A stretch of 64,000 nt of DNA from Vreelandella venusta (GCF_007989605.1 NZ_BJUL01000018.1:1-64000), one strand, 5' to 3'; counted from the stretch's first letter, positions 1-9,259 are shown. Numbers and translations: made by a program. Notes: generated by a model from the sequence alone, not told the origin.

Positions 1-2
1 AA

Positions 3-125
3 CCGCGCTTAATGATGCCGCTCTCGCTCTCCTACGATCACCGGGCAATTAATGGTGCGGATGCCGCCCGCTTTACGGCCTTCCTGACCGATGTGCTGAC
101 GGATATACGTCGATTGCTGCTGTAA
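3..125 (+). CDS. aceF: Pyruvate dehydrogenase E2 (dihydrolipoamide acetyltransferase), C-terminal fragment
   Basis: The gene enters from the left edge, and 40 codons remain before the TAA stop. The fragment reads [21 protein letters not shown] and on to a short hydrophobic end. DHRxxxG is the catalytic motif of 2-oxoacid dehydrogenase E2 acyltransferases: its His deprotonates the thiol of CoA or dihydrolipoamide. The [16 protein letters not shown] context and the end about 30 residues after the motif fit the extreme C-terminus of AceF. The branched-chain or 2-oxoglutarate E2 cannot be excluded from so short a piece, but they usually read differently around the motif. A perfect intrinsic terminator follows directly. 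Confidence 0.85.
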   Translation, partial: PRLMMPLSLSYDHRAINGADAARFTAFLTDVLTDIRRLLL

Positions 126-145
126 TCGTCTCAGCGTAAGCCACC

Positions 146-174
146 AGCGGCGCCCAGTAGGGCGCCGCTTTTTT
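146..174 (+). terminator. Intrinsic terminator of aceF
   Basis: A perfect 10 bp stem (AGCGGCGCCC / GGGCGCCGCT) with an AGTA loop is followed by six T residues. It lies 20 bases after the E2 stop codon. Confidence 0.92.
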
Positions 175-205
175 GAGACATCTGTTTGAGGCATTGAAAT
201 CTATT

Positions 206-273
206 GTTAGCGAAAAACTGTAATTAGCGAAAACCCGGGGCTAACGAAAACCTAGTGCTAGCGAATCACGCCC
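206..273. repeat. Degenerate tandem repeat, about 17 bp x 4
   Basis: Four imperfect units built on (C/T)TA(G/A)CGAAAAC lie end to end between the aceF terminator and the FCD regulator gene. The last unit overlaps the 3' end of that gene. The array carries TAA and TAG triplets in several frames. It belongs to a class of short arrays seen at many gene ends in this window. Confidence 0.6.
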
Positions 274-997
274 TAACGGATTTACCGCCTAGAATAGTCA
301 TCAAATCGTCGTTTTCCGGCTCTTGAGACGACAGCACCAGCAAAGACTCTAAGCTATTAAGATGCGTGTATATCGCCTGCTTAGCCGCCTGCGCATCACC
401 ACTCGCCAAGTGCCCAAGCAAGTTGGCATGGTCGCCTTCCAAGTAGCAAGAAGACAAGCCTGGACGCTTATAAAGAGCAATGACAATTGACGTTCGCAAG
501 ACGAGATCGGTCAGCATCGCGCCCAAAATACGATTCGGGGCATGCTGGGCAAGGAGATGATGAATATTGAGGGAGTGTTCGATGCGTGACGGTTCGTCAC
601 TGTTTTCAAAAGCCTGCTTTTCGAGGGCGACCTGCTTCTCTAACGCTTTGTAAGTCACCACATCCAGCTTACCCGCCAACAGCGAGACAATCTCACCTTC
701 CACTAACCTACGCGCGGAAAACGTCTCTCGCGTTTCGTCAATCGAAGGCGCTCTGACGCGGGCGACCTGATTTGGTCGTTGGTCGATAACATGTTCTGCA
801 TCAAGCCGTGTTAACGCTTTACGCACCACTGAACGGCTGACTCCAAATACATCGCCGATGGTGACTTCAGGCAGTTTTGTATTCGGTGCCAGTCGCTGCA
901 TCAGTACCGCAGACCGGATGTGTTCAACAATATCTTGATCGCTAACGCGGCCTTCTTTCGTTTTGGTAAAACCTTTCTTGTGCCAGCCGAGGGTCAT
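266..997 (-). CDS. FCD-domain GntR (FadR subfamily) transcriptional regulator
   Basis: This is a 243-residue regulator. Residues about 19-80 form the GntR winged helix (IVEHIRSAVL, then SRSVVRKALTRLDAEHVI). Residues about 88-220 form an all-helical FCD ligand domain, with His146/His147, His190 and His212 at the positions expected to bind a metal or carboxylate. FCD regulators commonly sense small organic acids. The gene points the same way as the glyoxylate genes to its right and sits at the end of that run. It is therefore a plausible local regulator of gcl-hyi-glxR-glycerate kinase or of the purine genes. TGTATAC-type palindromes in the gcl and uraH promoters could be its operators, but this is inference. 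The ATG has only a weak ribosome site. Confidence 0.85.
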   Translation of the reverse strand: MTLGWHKKGFTKTKEGRVSDQDIVEHIRSAVLMQRLAPNTKLPEVTIGDVFGVSRSVVRKALTRLDAEHVIDQRPNQVARVRAPSIDETRETFSARRLVEGEIVSLLAGKLDVVTYKALEKQVALEKQAFENSDEPSRIEHSLNIHHLLAQHAPNRILGAMLTDLVLRTSIVIALYKRPGLSSCYLEGDHANLLGHLASGDAQAAKQAIYTHLNSLESLLVLSSQEPENDDLMTILGGKSVRA

Positions 998-1120
998 GGC
1001 TTAACTCTCTAATGAACCTCGACGAAACTTATCATGTTTACCCCTCAGACAACCACTCAGAACCACGCAAAACAATGTCTTAACGGGTAATCGGGTCGAT
1101 ATTCGGGCACAACCACAGCC

Positions 1121-2443
1121 TTACGACGGGTTGGGTAGAATAAGAATCGCCCGGAAATCGTTAACATTGGTTCGGGTTGGCCCCGTCACCACAAGGTCAT
1201 CTAAAGCGTCAAAGAAACTGTACGCGTCGTTACGAGCAAGATAATCCTGTGCAGAAAGCGTTAATGCCTTCGCCCGCTGCCAGCATTCAGGCCCAATTAA
1301 CGCGCCTGCGTTATCTTCAGAGCCATCAATTCCATCGGTATCAATCGCAATCGCATAAATGCCATCACACCCTTTTAGCGTATCAAAAAGCCCCAGCAGG
1401 TACTCAACGTTGCGCCCTCCTCGACCATTACCACGCACGGTAACGCTGGTTTCGCCACCTGACAGTACCAGCAGCGGACGAGTAATTTCAGATTGCAACT
1501 TGCACGCCATACGTCCTTGGGCAATACCTAAATCTCTCGCTTCTCCCTCAAGATCATCACCTAACACTCTTACCTCTAGGCCACTCTCTTCGGCACTGAG
1601 CTGGGCGGCCTTCAGTGCGTCGCGCGCGCGGGCTAGGATAGTCGATTTGTCCCGTGCAAATCCTTGGTTCCAGGTCTGAGGCGCACGATGATCGGCCATT
1701 AAATGGCGCTGCACATGCTCAGGCACCTCAATCTCATGGCGGTTTAAAATTGCCAATGCATCTAACGACGTTGTGTTATCCGGCAGCGTCGGGCCTGAGG
1801 CAATTAAGGAAGGCACGTCACCAGGAACATCCGAAATAAGTAGTGTCACCACTTGAGCAGGATGCGCTGCAGTGGCCAACCGCCCGCCTTTAATTGCAGA
1901 CAAATGGCGTCTTACGGTGTTGATTTCACGGATCGGTGCACCGCAGCAAAGCAGCGCCTTATTCAGAGCCTGTTTATCTGCTAACGAAATGCCGTCCGCC
2001 GGCAGGGTCATTAACGCGGAGCCGCCGCCGGAGATAAGTGCGATCACTTGATCGTCTTCACCCAGGCCTTTTACTTCATCAAGCATGCGCTTAGCGGCTT
2101 GCTCACCCAGCGCATCAGGCATTGGATGAGAGGCTTCCAGTACATCGATATAGCGACAGGCTGCCCCATGCTGATAACGGGTCACTACTACGCCTGTTAA
2201 GTCGACCTCTTCGCCTGACTCACGAGCGCGTTTTTCCCACGCCAACTCTAATGCACGCGCCATGGAGGCGGCGGCCTTACCCGCGCCCACAACGACAGTT
2301 CGGCCTGGCGGTTTTTCAGGCAACTGGGCAGTTAATAAGCTATCAGGATGTACCGCAGCAATGGCCGTTTCGGCCAGTTGAATCAGCCACTGGCGGGTCG
2401 CCTCTTCACTGGTAAAAGGCGCCAGGCGAACAAGGGAATTCAT
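1121..2443 (-). CDS. ttuD: Glycerate 2-kinase (MOFRL family; TtuD/GckA type)
   Basis: The protein has 440 residues, counted from the ATG at 2443, which follows a GAGGAG ribosome site; the TTG just before it is not needed. It shows the family pattern: an N-terminal GAGKAAASMARALE segment, a glycine-rich ISGGGSALMTLPADG loop, then INTVRRHLSAIKGGRLA and LSGGETSVTVRGNGRGGRNVEY. Family members phosphorylate D-glycerate to 2-phosphoglycerate. Older annotation calls them hydroxypyruvate reductase (TtuD). Lying downstream of gcl and glxR in the same direction, it completes glyoxylate to tartronate semialdehyde to glycerate to 2-phosphoglycerate. It is cytosolic. The 158 bp gap to glxR is rich in short A/G-rich repeats, so it may have its own promoter or be transcribed from gcl. 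Confidence 0.88.
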   Translation of the reverse strand: MNSLVRLAPFTSEEATRQWLIQLAETAIAAVHPDSLLTAQLPEKPPGRTVVVGAGKAAASMARALELAWEKRARESGEEVDLTGVVVTRYQHGAACRYIDVLEASHPMPDALGEQAAKRMLDEVKGLGEDDQVIALISGGGSALMTLPADGISLADKQALNKALLCCGAPIREINTVRRHLSAIKGGRLATAAHPAQVVTLLISDVPGDVPSLIASGPTLPDNTTSLDALAILNRHEIEVPEHVQRHLMADHRAPQTWNQGFARDKSTILARARDALKAAQLSAEESGLEVRVLGDDLEGEARDLGIAQGRMACKLQSEITRPLLVLSGGETSVTVRGNGRGGRNVEYLLGLFDTLKGCDGIYAIAIDTDGIDGSEDNAGALIGPECWQRAKALTLSAQDYLARNDAYSFFDALDDLVVTGPTRTNVNDFRAILILPNPS

Positions 2444-2601
2444 CAAAAGACTCCTCGGGCAGGGATCAGGAAAAGGGCTCAGAAAGGAGCTTAGAAAAGA
2501 ACAAAAACACAGCGCTTGGAAAGCTTAGTAAAAAGAACTTAATGCTTAAAAAAGAGCTTAATGGCAGGCCAACAGGCGCTGGCCTGCCTGACAAAGGCGC
2601 G

Positions 2602-3486
2602 TTATTGGCCTACCTCATGGTCTGCCAGCTTCTCTAAAGCGCGCACAATACCCGCGTGATCCCAATCCTGGCCCCCGTTGGCGACACATGCTTGGAACAA
2701 CTGCTGTGCATTGGCGGTGCCTGGCAATGACAGATTTAACGTCCTGGCACCTTCTAACGCCAAGTTGAGATCTTTCTGGTGCAGACGAACGCGGAATCCA
2801 GGCTCAAAGGTGCGCTTGATCATGCGCTCGCCATGAACATCAAGGATTTTCGATTGAGCTAAACCGCCCATCAGTGATTCACGCACTTTAGCGACATCAG
2901 CACCCGCTTTAGAGGCAAATAACAACCCTTCTGCCACCGCTTCAATGGTTAGCGCCACCACAATCTGGTTGGCCACTTTACACGTCTGACCTGCACCATG
3001 ACCGCCGATGTGGGTAATCGTCTTCCCAACAACGTCCAGATATGGCTTGGCGCGCTCAAACCCTTCCGTTGTTGCGCCCACCATGATGGTAAGTGCAGCG
3101 TTAATTGCACCACCTTCACCACCAGAAACCGGCGCATCGACAAACTCTCCGCCCGCATCGGTAATGCGCTTGGCAAATGCCTGGGTCTGCATTGGAGCAA
3201 TGGAGCTCATATCAATCACTAGGGTGCCGGGCTTCAGGCCTTCAATCACGCCACCCTCACCAAATAACACGCTTTCGACATCGGGCGTGTCGGGCACCAT
3301 GGTGATAATGACGTCAGATGCCTCAGCCACCGCTTTGGGTGAAGCGACTTCACTCATGCCTTTTTCGGCAAGCGCAGCATCCAAAGTACCGCGTTTAACA
3401 GTCACCAACGAGTGACCAGCGTCGAGCAGGTGCCCCGCCATAGGACGACCCATAATGCCTAAGCCAATAAAACCAATCTTACTCAT
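2602..3486 (-). CDS. glxR: 2-hydroxy-3-oxopropionate (tartronate semialdehyde) reductase
   Basis: The protein has 294 residues. The start was placed at the ATG at 3486, which has GGAGA seven bases upstream; the longer reading adds 11 residues before the Rossmann motif. Features of the beta-hydroxyacid dehydrogenase family are an N-terminal GLGIMG nucleotide-binding loop (residues 8-13), the substrate motif DAPVSGG (118-124) and the catalytic lysine in GQTCKVANQ (Lys170). The enzyme reduces tartronate semialdehyde to D-glycerate with NAD(P)H. Position between hyi and the glycerate kinase, all in one direction, supports GlxR rather than GarR or 3-hydroxyisobutyrate dehydrogenase. Confidence 0.9.
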   Translation of the reverse strand: MSKIGFIGLGIMGRPMAGHLLDAGHSLVTVKRGTLDAALAEKGMSEVASPKAVAEASDVIITMVPDTPDVESVLFGEGGVIEGLKPGTLVIDMSSIAPMQTQAFAKRITDAGGEFVDAPVSGGEGGAINAALTIMVGATTEGFERAKPYLDVVGKTITHIGGHGAGQTCKVANQIVVALTIEAVAEGLLFASKAGADVAKVRESLMGGLAQSKILDVHGERMIKRTFEPGFRVRLHQKDLNLALEGARTLNLSLPGTANAQQLFQACVANGGQDWDHAGIVRALEKLADHEVGQ

Positions 3487-3558
3487 AATTGTTCTCCATT
3501 CGCGTCTTTTAGAAACCAACCTATTGTTTCTAAATGATTTAAATTTCGTGAATTAGCG

Positions 3559-3600
3559 CCCTTAACGACCGGCCTTTAACGACCGGCCCTTAACAACCAA
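3559..3600. repeat. 14 bp tandem repeat x 3
   Basis: Units CC(C/T)TTAACGACCGG at 3559-3572 and 3573-3586, with a decayed third copy at 3587-3600, lie in the hyi-glxR spacer. Every unit carries a TTAA. Confidence 0.75.
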
Positions 3601-3632
3601 GCATTCACTTGCCTGATTTAAGTCATACGGGG

Positions 3633-4409
3633 TTAACGCGTTTTATCTAACCAACCTAAACCTTCTACCGTCGTGGTCTTGGGCTTGTACTCGCAGCCGA
3701 TCCAGCCGTCATAGCCAAGCTGCTGCAGGTGGCTAAATAAGAAGGGATAATTGATCTCACCCGTTCCTGGCTCATGGCGCCCCGGGTTGTCCGCCAACTG
3801 CACGTGAGCGATACGTGCAAAATGCTTTTCAATAGTGGGCGCAAGATCACCCTCCATGATTTGCATGTGGTAGATGTCATACTGGAGCTTTAAGTTATCG
3901 CTGCCGACTTCGTCAAAAAGTGCCAACGCCTGCTCGGTGCGATTAAGGAAAAAGCCTGGAATATCACGGGTGTTAATAGGCTCTGCAAGCAGCAAAATAC
4001 CGGCTGCTTTGAGCTTTTCGGCAGCGTAGCGAAGGTTCTCAACCAAAGTACGGTGAGCCTCCGCATCACTAACGCCCTCAGGCTGAATACCCGCAAGGCA
4101 GTTCACCTGCTTGCACTCAAGCGTAGTGGCATAGTCGATCGCTTTATCCACACCGGCACGAAACTCTTCTACCCGGTCGGGGTGACAAGCAATGCCTCGC
4201 TCACCAGCTCCCCAATCTCCCGCAGGTAAGTTGTGCAGTACTTGGGTTAGGCCATTCGCATCCAAGCGCTGCTTGATGTCAGCTGCCGCATAGTCATAGG
4301 GAAAAAGGTACTCAACCCCTTTAAAGCCCGCCTTTGCGGCAGCCTCAAAGCGATCAAGAAAATCGACTTCAGTGAACAGCATACTGAGATTCGCGGCAAA
4401 CTTAGCCAT
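3633..4409 (-). CDS. hyi: Hydroxypyruvate isomerase
   Basis: The protein has 258 residues, the usual size, and starts at an ATG with AGGAG upstream. It is a TIM barrel of the xylose-isomerase-like (AP_endonuc_2) superfamily. It opens with KFAANLSMLFTEVDFLDRFEAAA and has the expected acidic metal ligands in LLAEPINTRDIPG, LQYDIYHMQ and the C-terminal GCEYKP. Hyi interconverts hydroxypyruvate and tartronate semialdehyde, so it feeds hydroxypyruvate into, or drains it from, the glyoxylate branch. It lies 69 bp downstream of gcl, probably in the same transcript. Confidence 0.92.
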   Translation of the reverse strand: MAKFAANLSMLFTEVDFLDRFEAAAKAGFKGVEYLFPYDYAAADIKQRLDANGLTQVLHNLPAGDWGAGERGIACHPDRVEEFRAGVDKAIDYATTLECKQVNCLAGIQPEGVSDAEAHRTLVENLRYAAEKLKAAGILLLAEPINTRDIPGFFLNRTEQALALFDEVGSDNLKLQYDIYHMQIMEGDLAPTIEKHFARIAHVQLADNPGRHEPGTGEINYPFLFSHLQQLGYDGWIGCEYKPKTTTVEGLGWLDKTR

Positions 4410-4477
4410 AGTGTTCTCCTAACGTTTTAGCGTCTTAATAACGACTTCAGCGACTTGCCTGGAAGCACCTTGGTGCC

Positions 4478-6265
4478 TTACGTCAGGCTGGCGATAGAGC
4501 TCGGTGCATCGGTTAGGTTTTCAGCTAACGCTTCGAACTCATTAACCCCATCAAGGTCAGTGCCCATCGAGATATTGGTAACCCGCTCTAGAATGATTTC
4601 CACTACGACCGGCACACGGTATTGGCGCATTAGCTCACGCGCTTTTTCTAACGCAGGCGCAATCTCATCGGGTGTAGTGACACGCAGCGCTTTACAGCCA
4701 AGGCCTTCAGCAACCGACACGTGATCTACGCCGTACTCAGCGAGCGCCGCTTCTTCGTCGGTGTAGTTGATGTTTTTGAACGACAGCTGGACACAATAAT
4801 CCATATCGAAGCCACGCTGGGCCTGGCGAATCAAACCGAGATAAGAGTTGTTCACCAGCACGTGGATATACGGCAAGTTAAACTGTGCCCCAACCGCCAG
4901 CTCTTCGACCATGAACTGGAAGTCGTAATCGCCTGACAGCGCAACCACTTCAGCATCAGGATCGGCACGGCAAACACCCAGTGCAGCAGGCACTGTCCAG
5001 CCTAGTGGCCCAGCTTGACCACAGTTAATCCAGTGACGAGGCTTGTACACATGCAGGAACTGAGCGCCGGCAATCTGCGACAAACCGATGGTGCTGATAT
5101 AGCGCGCATTTTTGCCAAAAACCTTGTTCATTTCTTCGTAAACACGCTGCGGTTTCACCGGCACATTATCGAAGTGCGTTTTGCGCAGTAGCGTGCGCTT
5201 ACGCTCCTGACACTCTTCGGCCCAGGCACTACGGTTTTTAAGCTGTCCGCTGGCCTTCATTTCACGCGCGACGTCGATAAACAGGTCCAGGGCAAGCTTT
5301 GCGTCAGAAACGATGCCGTAGTCAGGTCCAAAAATACGACCTATTTGCGTAGGCTCGATATCAACATGAACAAACTTTCTATCTTTTGTATACGTTTCAA
5401 CATTGCCAGTGTGTCGGTTTGCCCAACGATTACCAATCCCCATGACAAAGTCAGAGGCCAACATGGTCGCATTGCCGTACCGGTGCGACGTTTGCAGCCC
5501 CACCATGCCTGCCATCAATGGGTGGTCATCAGGGATCGTTCCCCAGCCCATTAGCGTCGGGATCACCGGCACGCCGGTTAGCTCAGCAAATTCAACTAAT
5601 TGCTCAGCAGCATCGGCATTGATGATACCGCCACCGGCCACGATCAGCGGCTTATCGGCTTCGTTGAGCAGCGTCAGTGCCTTTTCAATTTGGGCACGGG
5701 TTGCTGAGGGTTTATAAGCCGGAAGTGATTCATAGGTGTCTGGGTCAAACTCGATCTCGCTCATCTGTACATCGATGGGAAGATCGATCAATACCGGCCC
5801 TGGACGGCTAGAACGCATAAGCTGGAAGGCTTTCTGGAACGCGCGCGGTACCTGTGCAGGTTCCATCACCGTGACGGACCACTTGGTCACCGGACCAGCA
5901 ATCGTCTGAATATCGACGGCCTGGAAGTCTTCTTTATGCATCTTGGAGCGAGGTGCTTGGCCAGTGATACATAGAATCGGAATTGAATCAGCACTGGCTG
6001 AATACAGACCCGTAATCATATCCGTGCCTGCGGGGCCAGAAGTACCGATACACACACCAATGTTGCCAGCGGTTGTGCGGGTATACCCTTCCGCCATGTG
6101 TGAGGCGCCTTCCACGTGGCGTGCTAACACGTGATCTACGCCCCCTACTTTACGCATCGCAGCGTAGAAAGGGTTGATCGCAGCACCTGGCACGCCAAAG
6201 GCAACATCAACACCTTCATTTTTCAGGACGTGAATGGCGGCTTCTGCAGCTGTCATTTTAGCCAT
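4478..6265 (-). CDS. gcl: Glyoxylate carboligase (tartronate-semialdehyde synthase)
   Basis: A 595-residue ThDP- and FAD-dependent enzyme that joins two glyoxylates to tartronate semialdehyde and CO2. With the ATG at 6265 (GGAG upstream), residue 51 is Val in [13 protein letters not shown]. Glyoxylate carboligase is known for having Val51 where nearly all other ThDP enzymes have the catalytic Glu, so this supports both the identity and the start. The ThDP motif is GDYDFQF ending in VNNSYLG. A GTG codon directly before the ATG is unlikely to be the start. It is first in the gcl-hyi-glxR-ttuD run. Its promoter holds an AllR-like palindrome and a TGTATAC site. Confidence 0.96.
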   Translation of the reverse strand: MAKMTAAEAAIHVLKNEGVDVAFGVPGAAINPFYAAMRKVGGVDHVLARHVEGASHMAEGYTRTTAGNIGVCIGTSGPAGTDMITGLYSASADSIPILCITGQAPRSKMHKEDFQAVDIQTIAGPVTKWSVTVMEPAQVPRAFQKAFQLMRSSRPGPVLIDLPIDVQMSEIEFDPDTYESLPAYKPSATRAQIEKALTLLNEADKPLIVAGGGIINADAAEQLVEFAELTGVPVIPTLMGWGTIPDDHPLMAGMVGLQTSHRYGNATMLASDFVMGIGNRWANRHTGNVETYTKDRKFVHVDIEPTQIGRIFGPDYGIVSDAKLALDLFIDVAREMKASGQLKNRSAWAEECQERKRTLLRKTHFDNVPVKPQRVYEEMNKVFGKNARYISTIGLSQIAGAQFLHVYKPRHWINCGQAGPLGWTVPAALGVCRADPDAEVVALSGDYDFQFMVEELAVGAQFNLPYIHVLVNNSYLGLIRQAQRGFDMDYCVQLSFKNINYTDEEAALAEYGVDHVSVAEGLGCKALRVTTPDEIAPALEKARELMRQYRVPVVVEIILERVTNISMGTDLDGVNEFEALAENLTDAPSSIASLT

Positions 6266-6616
6266 CACAACTTCTCCTCGAAGAGTGAATACACTTAGTA
6301 TTCATTTTTGTATTTAATTTTGTATACGAGACAATATTCAAAGTATGCGCCATCCGGCACACTGTCAATATTTAATGGAAAATATTTCCACTAAATTCAT
6401 CAGAATCAACAAAAAGCATTTAAAATCAAATGCCTAACATGAATTAAATTAAGTAAAAACACGCACATGGGAGCACACGAGTGACTAACGAAACACGCCT
6501 AGCAGTGGTAAAACAGGCATGCCAACGGGACCGGTGCTTTTGCATCCAGTCCATACCTTGGTAGACATTGTGTAGATTTACCCCCGCGTGCAGAGCGCTA
6601 TTGCCATCTGCAACAT
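6266..6616. promoter_or_regulatory. gcl upstream region
   Basis: This 351 bp gap has no gene. Moving away from gcl it holds: the gcl ribosome site; an inverted repeat GAATAC-N5-GTATTC (6287-6303); TTTTGTATAC (6318-6327); TTCAAAGTAT (6337-6346); and the AllR-like palindrome at 6376-6390. The last two 10-mers and TTTTGTATAC recur upstream of uraH. The part from about 6400 to 6616 shows nothing recognisable. Confidence 0.6.
6376..6390. promoter_or_regulatory. AllR/IclR-type operator upstream of gcl
   Basis: TGGAAAATATTTCCA is a perfect 15 bp palindrome, 111 bp upstream of the gcl start. It matches the form I recall for the Escherichia coli AllR (IclR family) site in the gcl promoter. An IclR-family gene lies directly upstream. 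The match of site and regulator type is seen; binding is inferred. Confidence 0.65.
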
Positions 6617-7414
6617 CTAGCCATCGCGTTTCGCAAGGACTTGATCGTGCCCGAGCATATCGGAGATTGTTCTCGCGGCTTCTTGCACCAGCGTTTGCAA
6701 CTTGGCTCGCTCATCTTCGGCAAACTCATGTACCGGCACCATGATACTAACGACGCCCTCCACTACCCCATCATGGTTGTAGAGCGGGTAGGCAATCGAC
6801 GAAATTCCAAAGTGATAGTAAGAGTCGGCAATGACATAACCACGCTGACGGTCTTCCTGAACTAGATCCCACAGCACATCCCGCCGAATGGGGGCGCCAA
6901 GCTCTTTATTAAGCAGTTGATCGTCAGGATAGAGCGATTCAAATTCCTCTTTTGATAGGTCTGTCAGCAGTAGTCGCCCTAGTGACGTGCAGTGCAGTGG
7001 AATTCTTGTTCCAACGCTAACGCGACGAATTGTGGCGTTAGTGGCGCCCACACGTGCCACATAAACGGCATCCCTTCCATCGCGAACCGCAATATGGCTT
7101 GAGCAGCCGGTTTGCTCGCATAGCGACTCAATGACGGGGTGGCCTACCTGAACAACATCTAATGAGGCCACATATTCAAAGCCCAGCTTTAGCACGTTAA
7201 CACCCAGCGAATACAGCCCAGTGACCGGGTGATGGCGCAGAAACCCCATATGCTCTAAGGTCTGTACTGCGCGATATGACGTCGACTGGGGATAGCCAAC
7301 GCGTTTGACGATCTCAGCAAAACTCATTTCACGATGATGACGATTGAGTTCCATTAAAATCGTCAGCCCTCTTTCAAGCGCGGGAATTAAATGCTTTTTT
7401 TCCTTATCACTCAT
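6617..7414 (-). CDS. IclR family transcriptional regulator, AllR-like
   Basis: The protein has 265 residues. The N-terminal winged helix (residues about 10-70) contains ALERGLTILMELNRHHREMSFAEIV and YPQSTSYRAVQTLEHMGFL. The C-terminal IclR effector domain (about 80-255) includes QTGCSSHIAVRDG, a VSVGTRIPLHCTSLGRLLL stretch and the terminal GVVSIMVP. Some IclR regulators of this type (AllR) repress gcl and allantoin genes and respond to glyoxylate. It sits just upstream of gcl in the same direction, and an AllR-type palindrome lies between them. Control of the glyoxylate operon is therefore likely but not shown. The ribosome site is weak. Confidence 0.88.
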   Translation of the reverse strand: MSDKEKKHLIPALERGLTILMELNRHHREMSFAEIVKRVGYPQSTSYRAVQTLEHMGFLRHHPVTGLYSLGVNVLKLGFEYVASLDVVQVGHPVIESLCEQTGCSSHIAVRDGRDAVYVARVGATNATIRRVSVGTRIPLHCTSLGRLLLTDLSKEEFESLYPDDQLLNKELGAPIRRDVLWDLVQEDRQRGYVIADSYYHFGISSIAYPLYNHDGVVEGVVSIMVPVHEFAEDERAKLQTLVQEAARTISDMLGHDQVLAKRDG

Positions 7415-7431
7415 GGCGGGTTAACTCACTT

Positions 7432-7456
7432 CGTTATTTGTATTATCGAGATAACG
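7432..7456. promoter_or_regulatory. Inverted repeat upstream of the IclR gene
   Basis: CGTTAT-N13-ATAACG lies 17 bp upstream of the IclR start codon. It could be an autoregulatory operator. No known consensus was matched. Confidence 0.35.
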
Positions 7457-7604
7457 TAAAACCCCCAACGCCTGCACAAACCTACTACTGGCCGATTGCC
7501 ATTCATGATTTAAAGCATGCGTTAAGGAACTCAGCTAATACAGTAGCTAACACCGCTAGAGCGCTAGAAAGTGCTAGCTACTGACCTCACAACGAGCGAG
7601 CTAG

Positions 7605-8804
7605 TTACTCAGACCACTCTCCAATCAAGGCGCGCTCTTCATCTGTCATACTGGTCATGTTGCCGAGAGGCATGTATCCACTGGCTACGACCTGCTGAAT
7701 GCTCTCTTTGTGATGCAAAATTTGCTCAAGGTTATCGTAGGCAAAGCCCGCAGGAGGAGCAGAAAAACCAGGTTGTGTTGGCGTTTGGGAATGGCACGCA
7801 ACGCAGCGCTGCTCAACAACCGCCTGCACATCAGTAATATCTGGACCACTCTCTGCACTAGCATTAGCTTGCTGGTTAGCTGGCATCCCTATCCAAAACG
7901 CCACCATAATCAAGGCAACGCCTGCGGCAGGGTAACCAGGCCGTATTTTGCCAGCATGCATCAACACGAAATACTGACGAATTAAGGCACCCGCAAAAAT
8001 CAGCAATGCCATGATGACCCATGCATAAGCGTGAGAGTATGCAAAGGAGTAGTGGTTACTGATCATTAATAAGACAACGGGTAACGTAAAGTACGTATTG
8101 TGTACCGAGCGTTGCTTACCACGTTTGCCGTCTAACGGATTTGGCGTTTCGCCAGCTTTCATTGCCTTAACAATGCGGCGCTGCCCAGGAATGATCCAGA
8201 AGAACACGTTGGCAGACATCGCTGTTGCCATAACAGCCCCGGTCAATAGAAATGCGGCACGACCTGAGAACATGTGAGTACTCAGATACGCGACGACTAC
8301 CATCATGATCGCAACACCAATACTTAATAGGCCATCGCGCTCCATGTTGGGGCTGATGCGTTTACACATTTCGTTATAGACCACCCACCCCAGCAACAAG
8401 AAGGTCAGCGCTAAAACGTTGGCCTGCCAGCCGGTCATATTGGCAGCCCACTCCCAGCTACTATTGGGGTTAACCAAGTAAAAGCCAGGATTAAACATGT
8501 ACAAAATGATGAATAGAGCGAAGCCAGACAACCAAGTGGTATAAGCCTTCCAGAAAGACCAGTGGAGGTCATCAGGCAGCTTTTCCGGGCTGGTAGCATA
8601 TTTCTGATTATGGTAGAAACCGCCGCCATGCACGGCCCACATTTCACCAAATACGCCTTTTTTACGGCAATTTTCATCTTTGGGGGATTTCAAGCCATTA
8701 TCTAGCATAACAAAGTAGATAGACTCACCAATCCAGGCAATCGCGGCAATAACGTGTAGCCAGCGAAGCATAAAGTTAGAAAAATCAATTAAGTAGGACA
8801 GCAT
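7605..8804 (-). CDS. puuD: Urate hydroxylase PuuD, membrane protein with C-terminal cytochrome c domain
   Basis: The protein has 399 residues. About eight hydrophobic segments fill residues 10-310 (for example WLHVIAAIAWIGESIYFVML and LPVVLLMISNHYSFAYS). A small periplasmic cytochrome c domain follows, with the haem motif CVACH at 334-338 and a Met-containing loop near 378-383. PuuD oxidises urate to 5-hydroxyisourate and passes electrons through the cytochrome domain to the respiratory chain, unlike soluble uricase. uraH, whose product uses 5-hydroxyisourate, lies directly upstream in the same direction. Start ATG with AGGAAG upstream. Confidence 0.93.
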   Translation of the reverse strand: MLSYLIDFSNFMLRWLHVIAAIAWIGESIYFVMLDNGLKSPKDENCRKKGVFGEMWAVHGGGFYHNQKYATSPEKLPDDLHWSFWKAYTTWLSGFALFIILYMFNPGFYLVNPNSSWEWAANMTGWQANVLALTFLLLGWVVYNEMCKRISPNMERDGLLSIGVAIMMVVVAYLSTHMFSGRAAFLLTGAVMATAMSANVFFWIIPGQRRIVKAMKAGETPNPLDGKRGKQRSVHNTYFTLPVVLLMISNHYSFAYSHAYAWVIMALLIFAGALIRQYFVLMHAGKIRPGYPAAGVALIMVAFWIGMPANQQANASAESGPDITDVQAVVEQRCVACHSQTPTQPGFSAPPAGFAYDNLEQILHHKESIQQVVASGYMPLGNMTSMTDEERALIGEWSE

Positions 8805-8896
8805 ATCGGCTTCCTCGCCTCATTTGTTTATTGTTAGTCGGCAGCATTATGTTTTTTATCAGGGCTATTTTTAGTAGGACGATTGGTTAAGCCTCT

Positions 8897-9259
8897 TTAG
8901 CTGCCGCGATACGTTGAGTAGGCATAGGGCGATAGCAGCAATGGCACGTGATAGTGCTGTGTGGCGTCATTGACCCCGAAGCGAAGCGGTATCACATTTA
9001 AGAACGCAGGCCCGTTATTATTGGCAACTCGACCAGCCTGACTGGCGAAGTAGTCGCCTGCATGAAACGTCAACTCGTACTCCCCTTCTTGTAGCTCGTC
9101 GCCATCTAATATGGGATGGTCACAGCGGCCATCATCATTGGTGGTTACCGTTTTGAGGAAGCTGCGCTCACCGTTAACGACACGGTACAGATCAATTTTG
9201 ACCCCCTCGCCTGGGCATCCTTGCGCAGTATCCAGAACATGAGTTGTTACGTAACCCAT
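8897..9259 (-). CDS. uraH: 5-hydroxyisourate hydrolase (transthyretin-like)
   Basis: The protein has 120 residues from the ATG at 9259, which has GGAG seven bases upstream; the longer TTG reading would absorb that ribosome site. It matches the HIU hydrolase fold: HVLDTAQGCPG near the N-terminus, a central basic residue (Arg45), QHYHVPLLLSPYAYSTY and the diagnostic C-terminal YRGS. Expected catalytic residues His7, Arg45 and His104 are present. It opens the ring of the urate oxidation product to give OHCU. There is no periplasmic signal, so it acts in the cytosol. The gene for the next step (OHCU decarboxylase, uraD) is not in the window. Confidence 0.95.
   Translation of the reverse strand: MGYVTTHVLDTAQGCPGEGVKIDLYRVVNGERSFLKTVTTNDDGRCDHPILDGDELQEGEYELTFHAGDYFASQAGRVANNNGPAFLNVIPLRFGVNDATQHYHVPLLLSPYAYSTYRGS

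Noticed and set aside
5383-5396. TGTATAC inside gcl as another regulator site
   Set aside because: It lies in the middle of conserved coding sequence and encodes ordinary residues; chance occurrence is likely.
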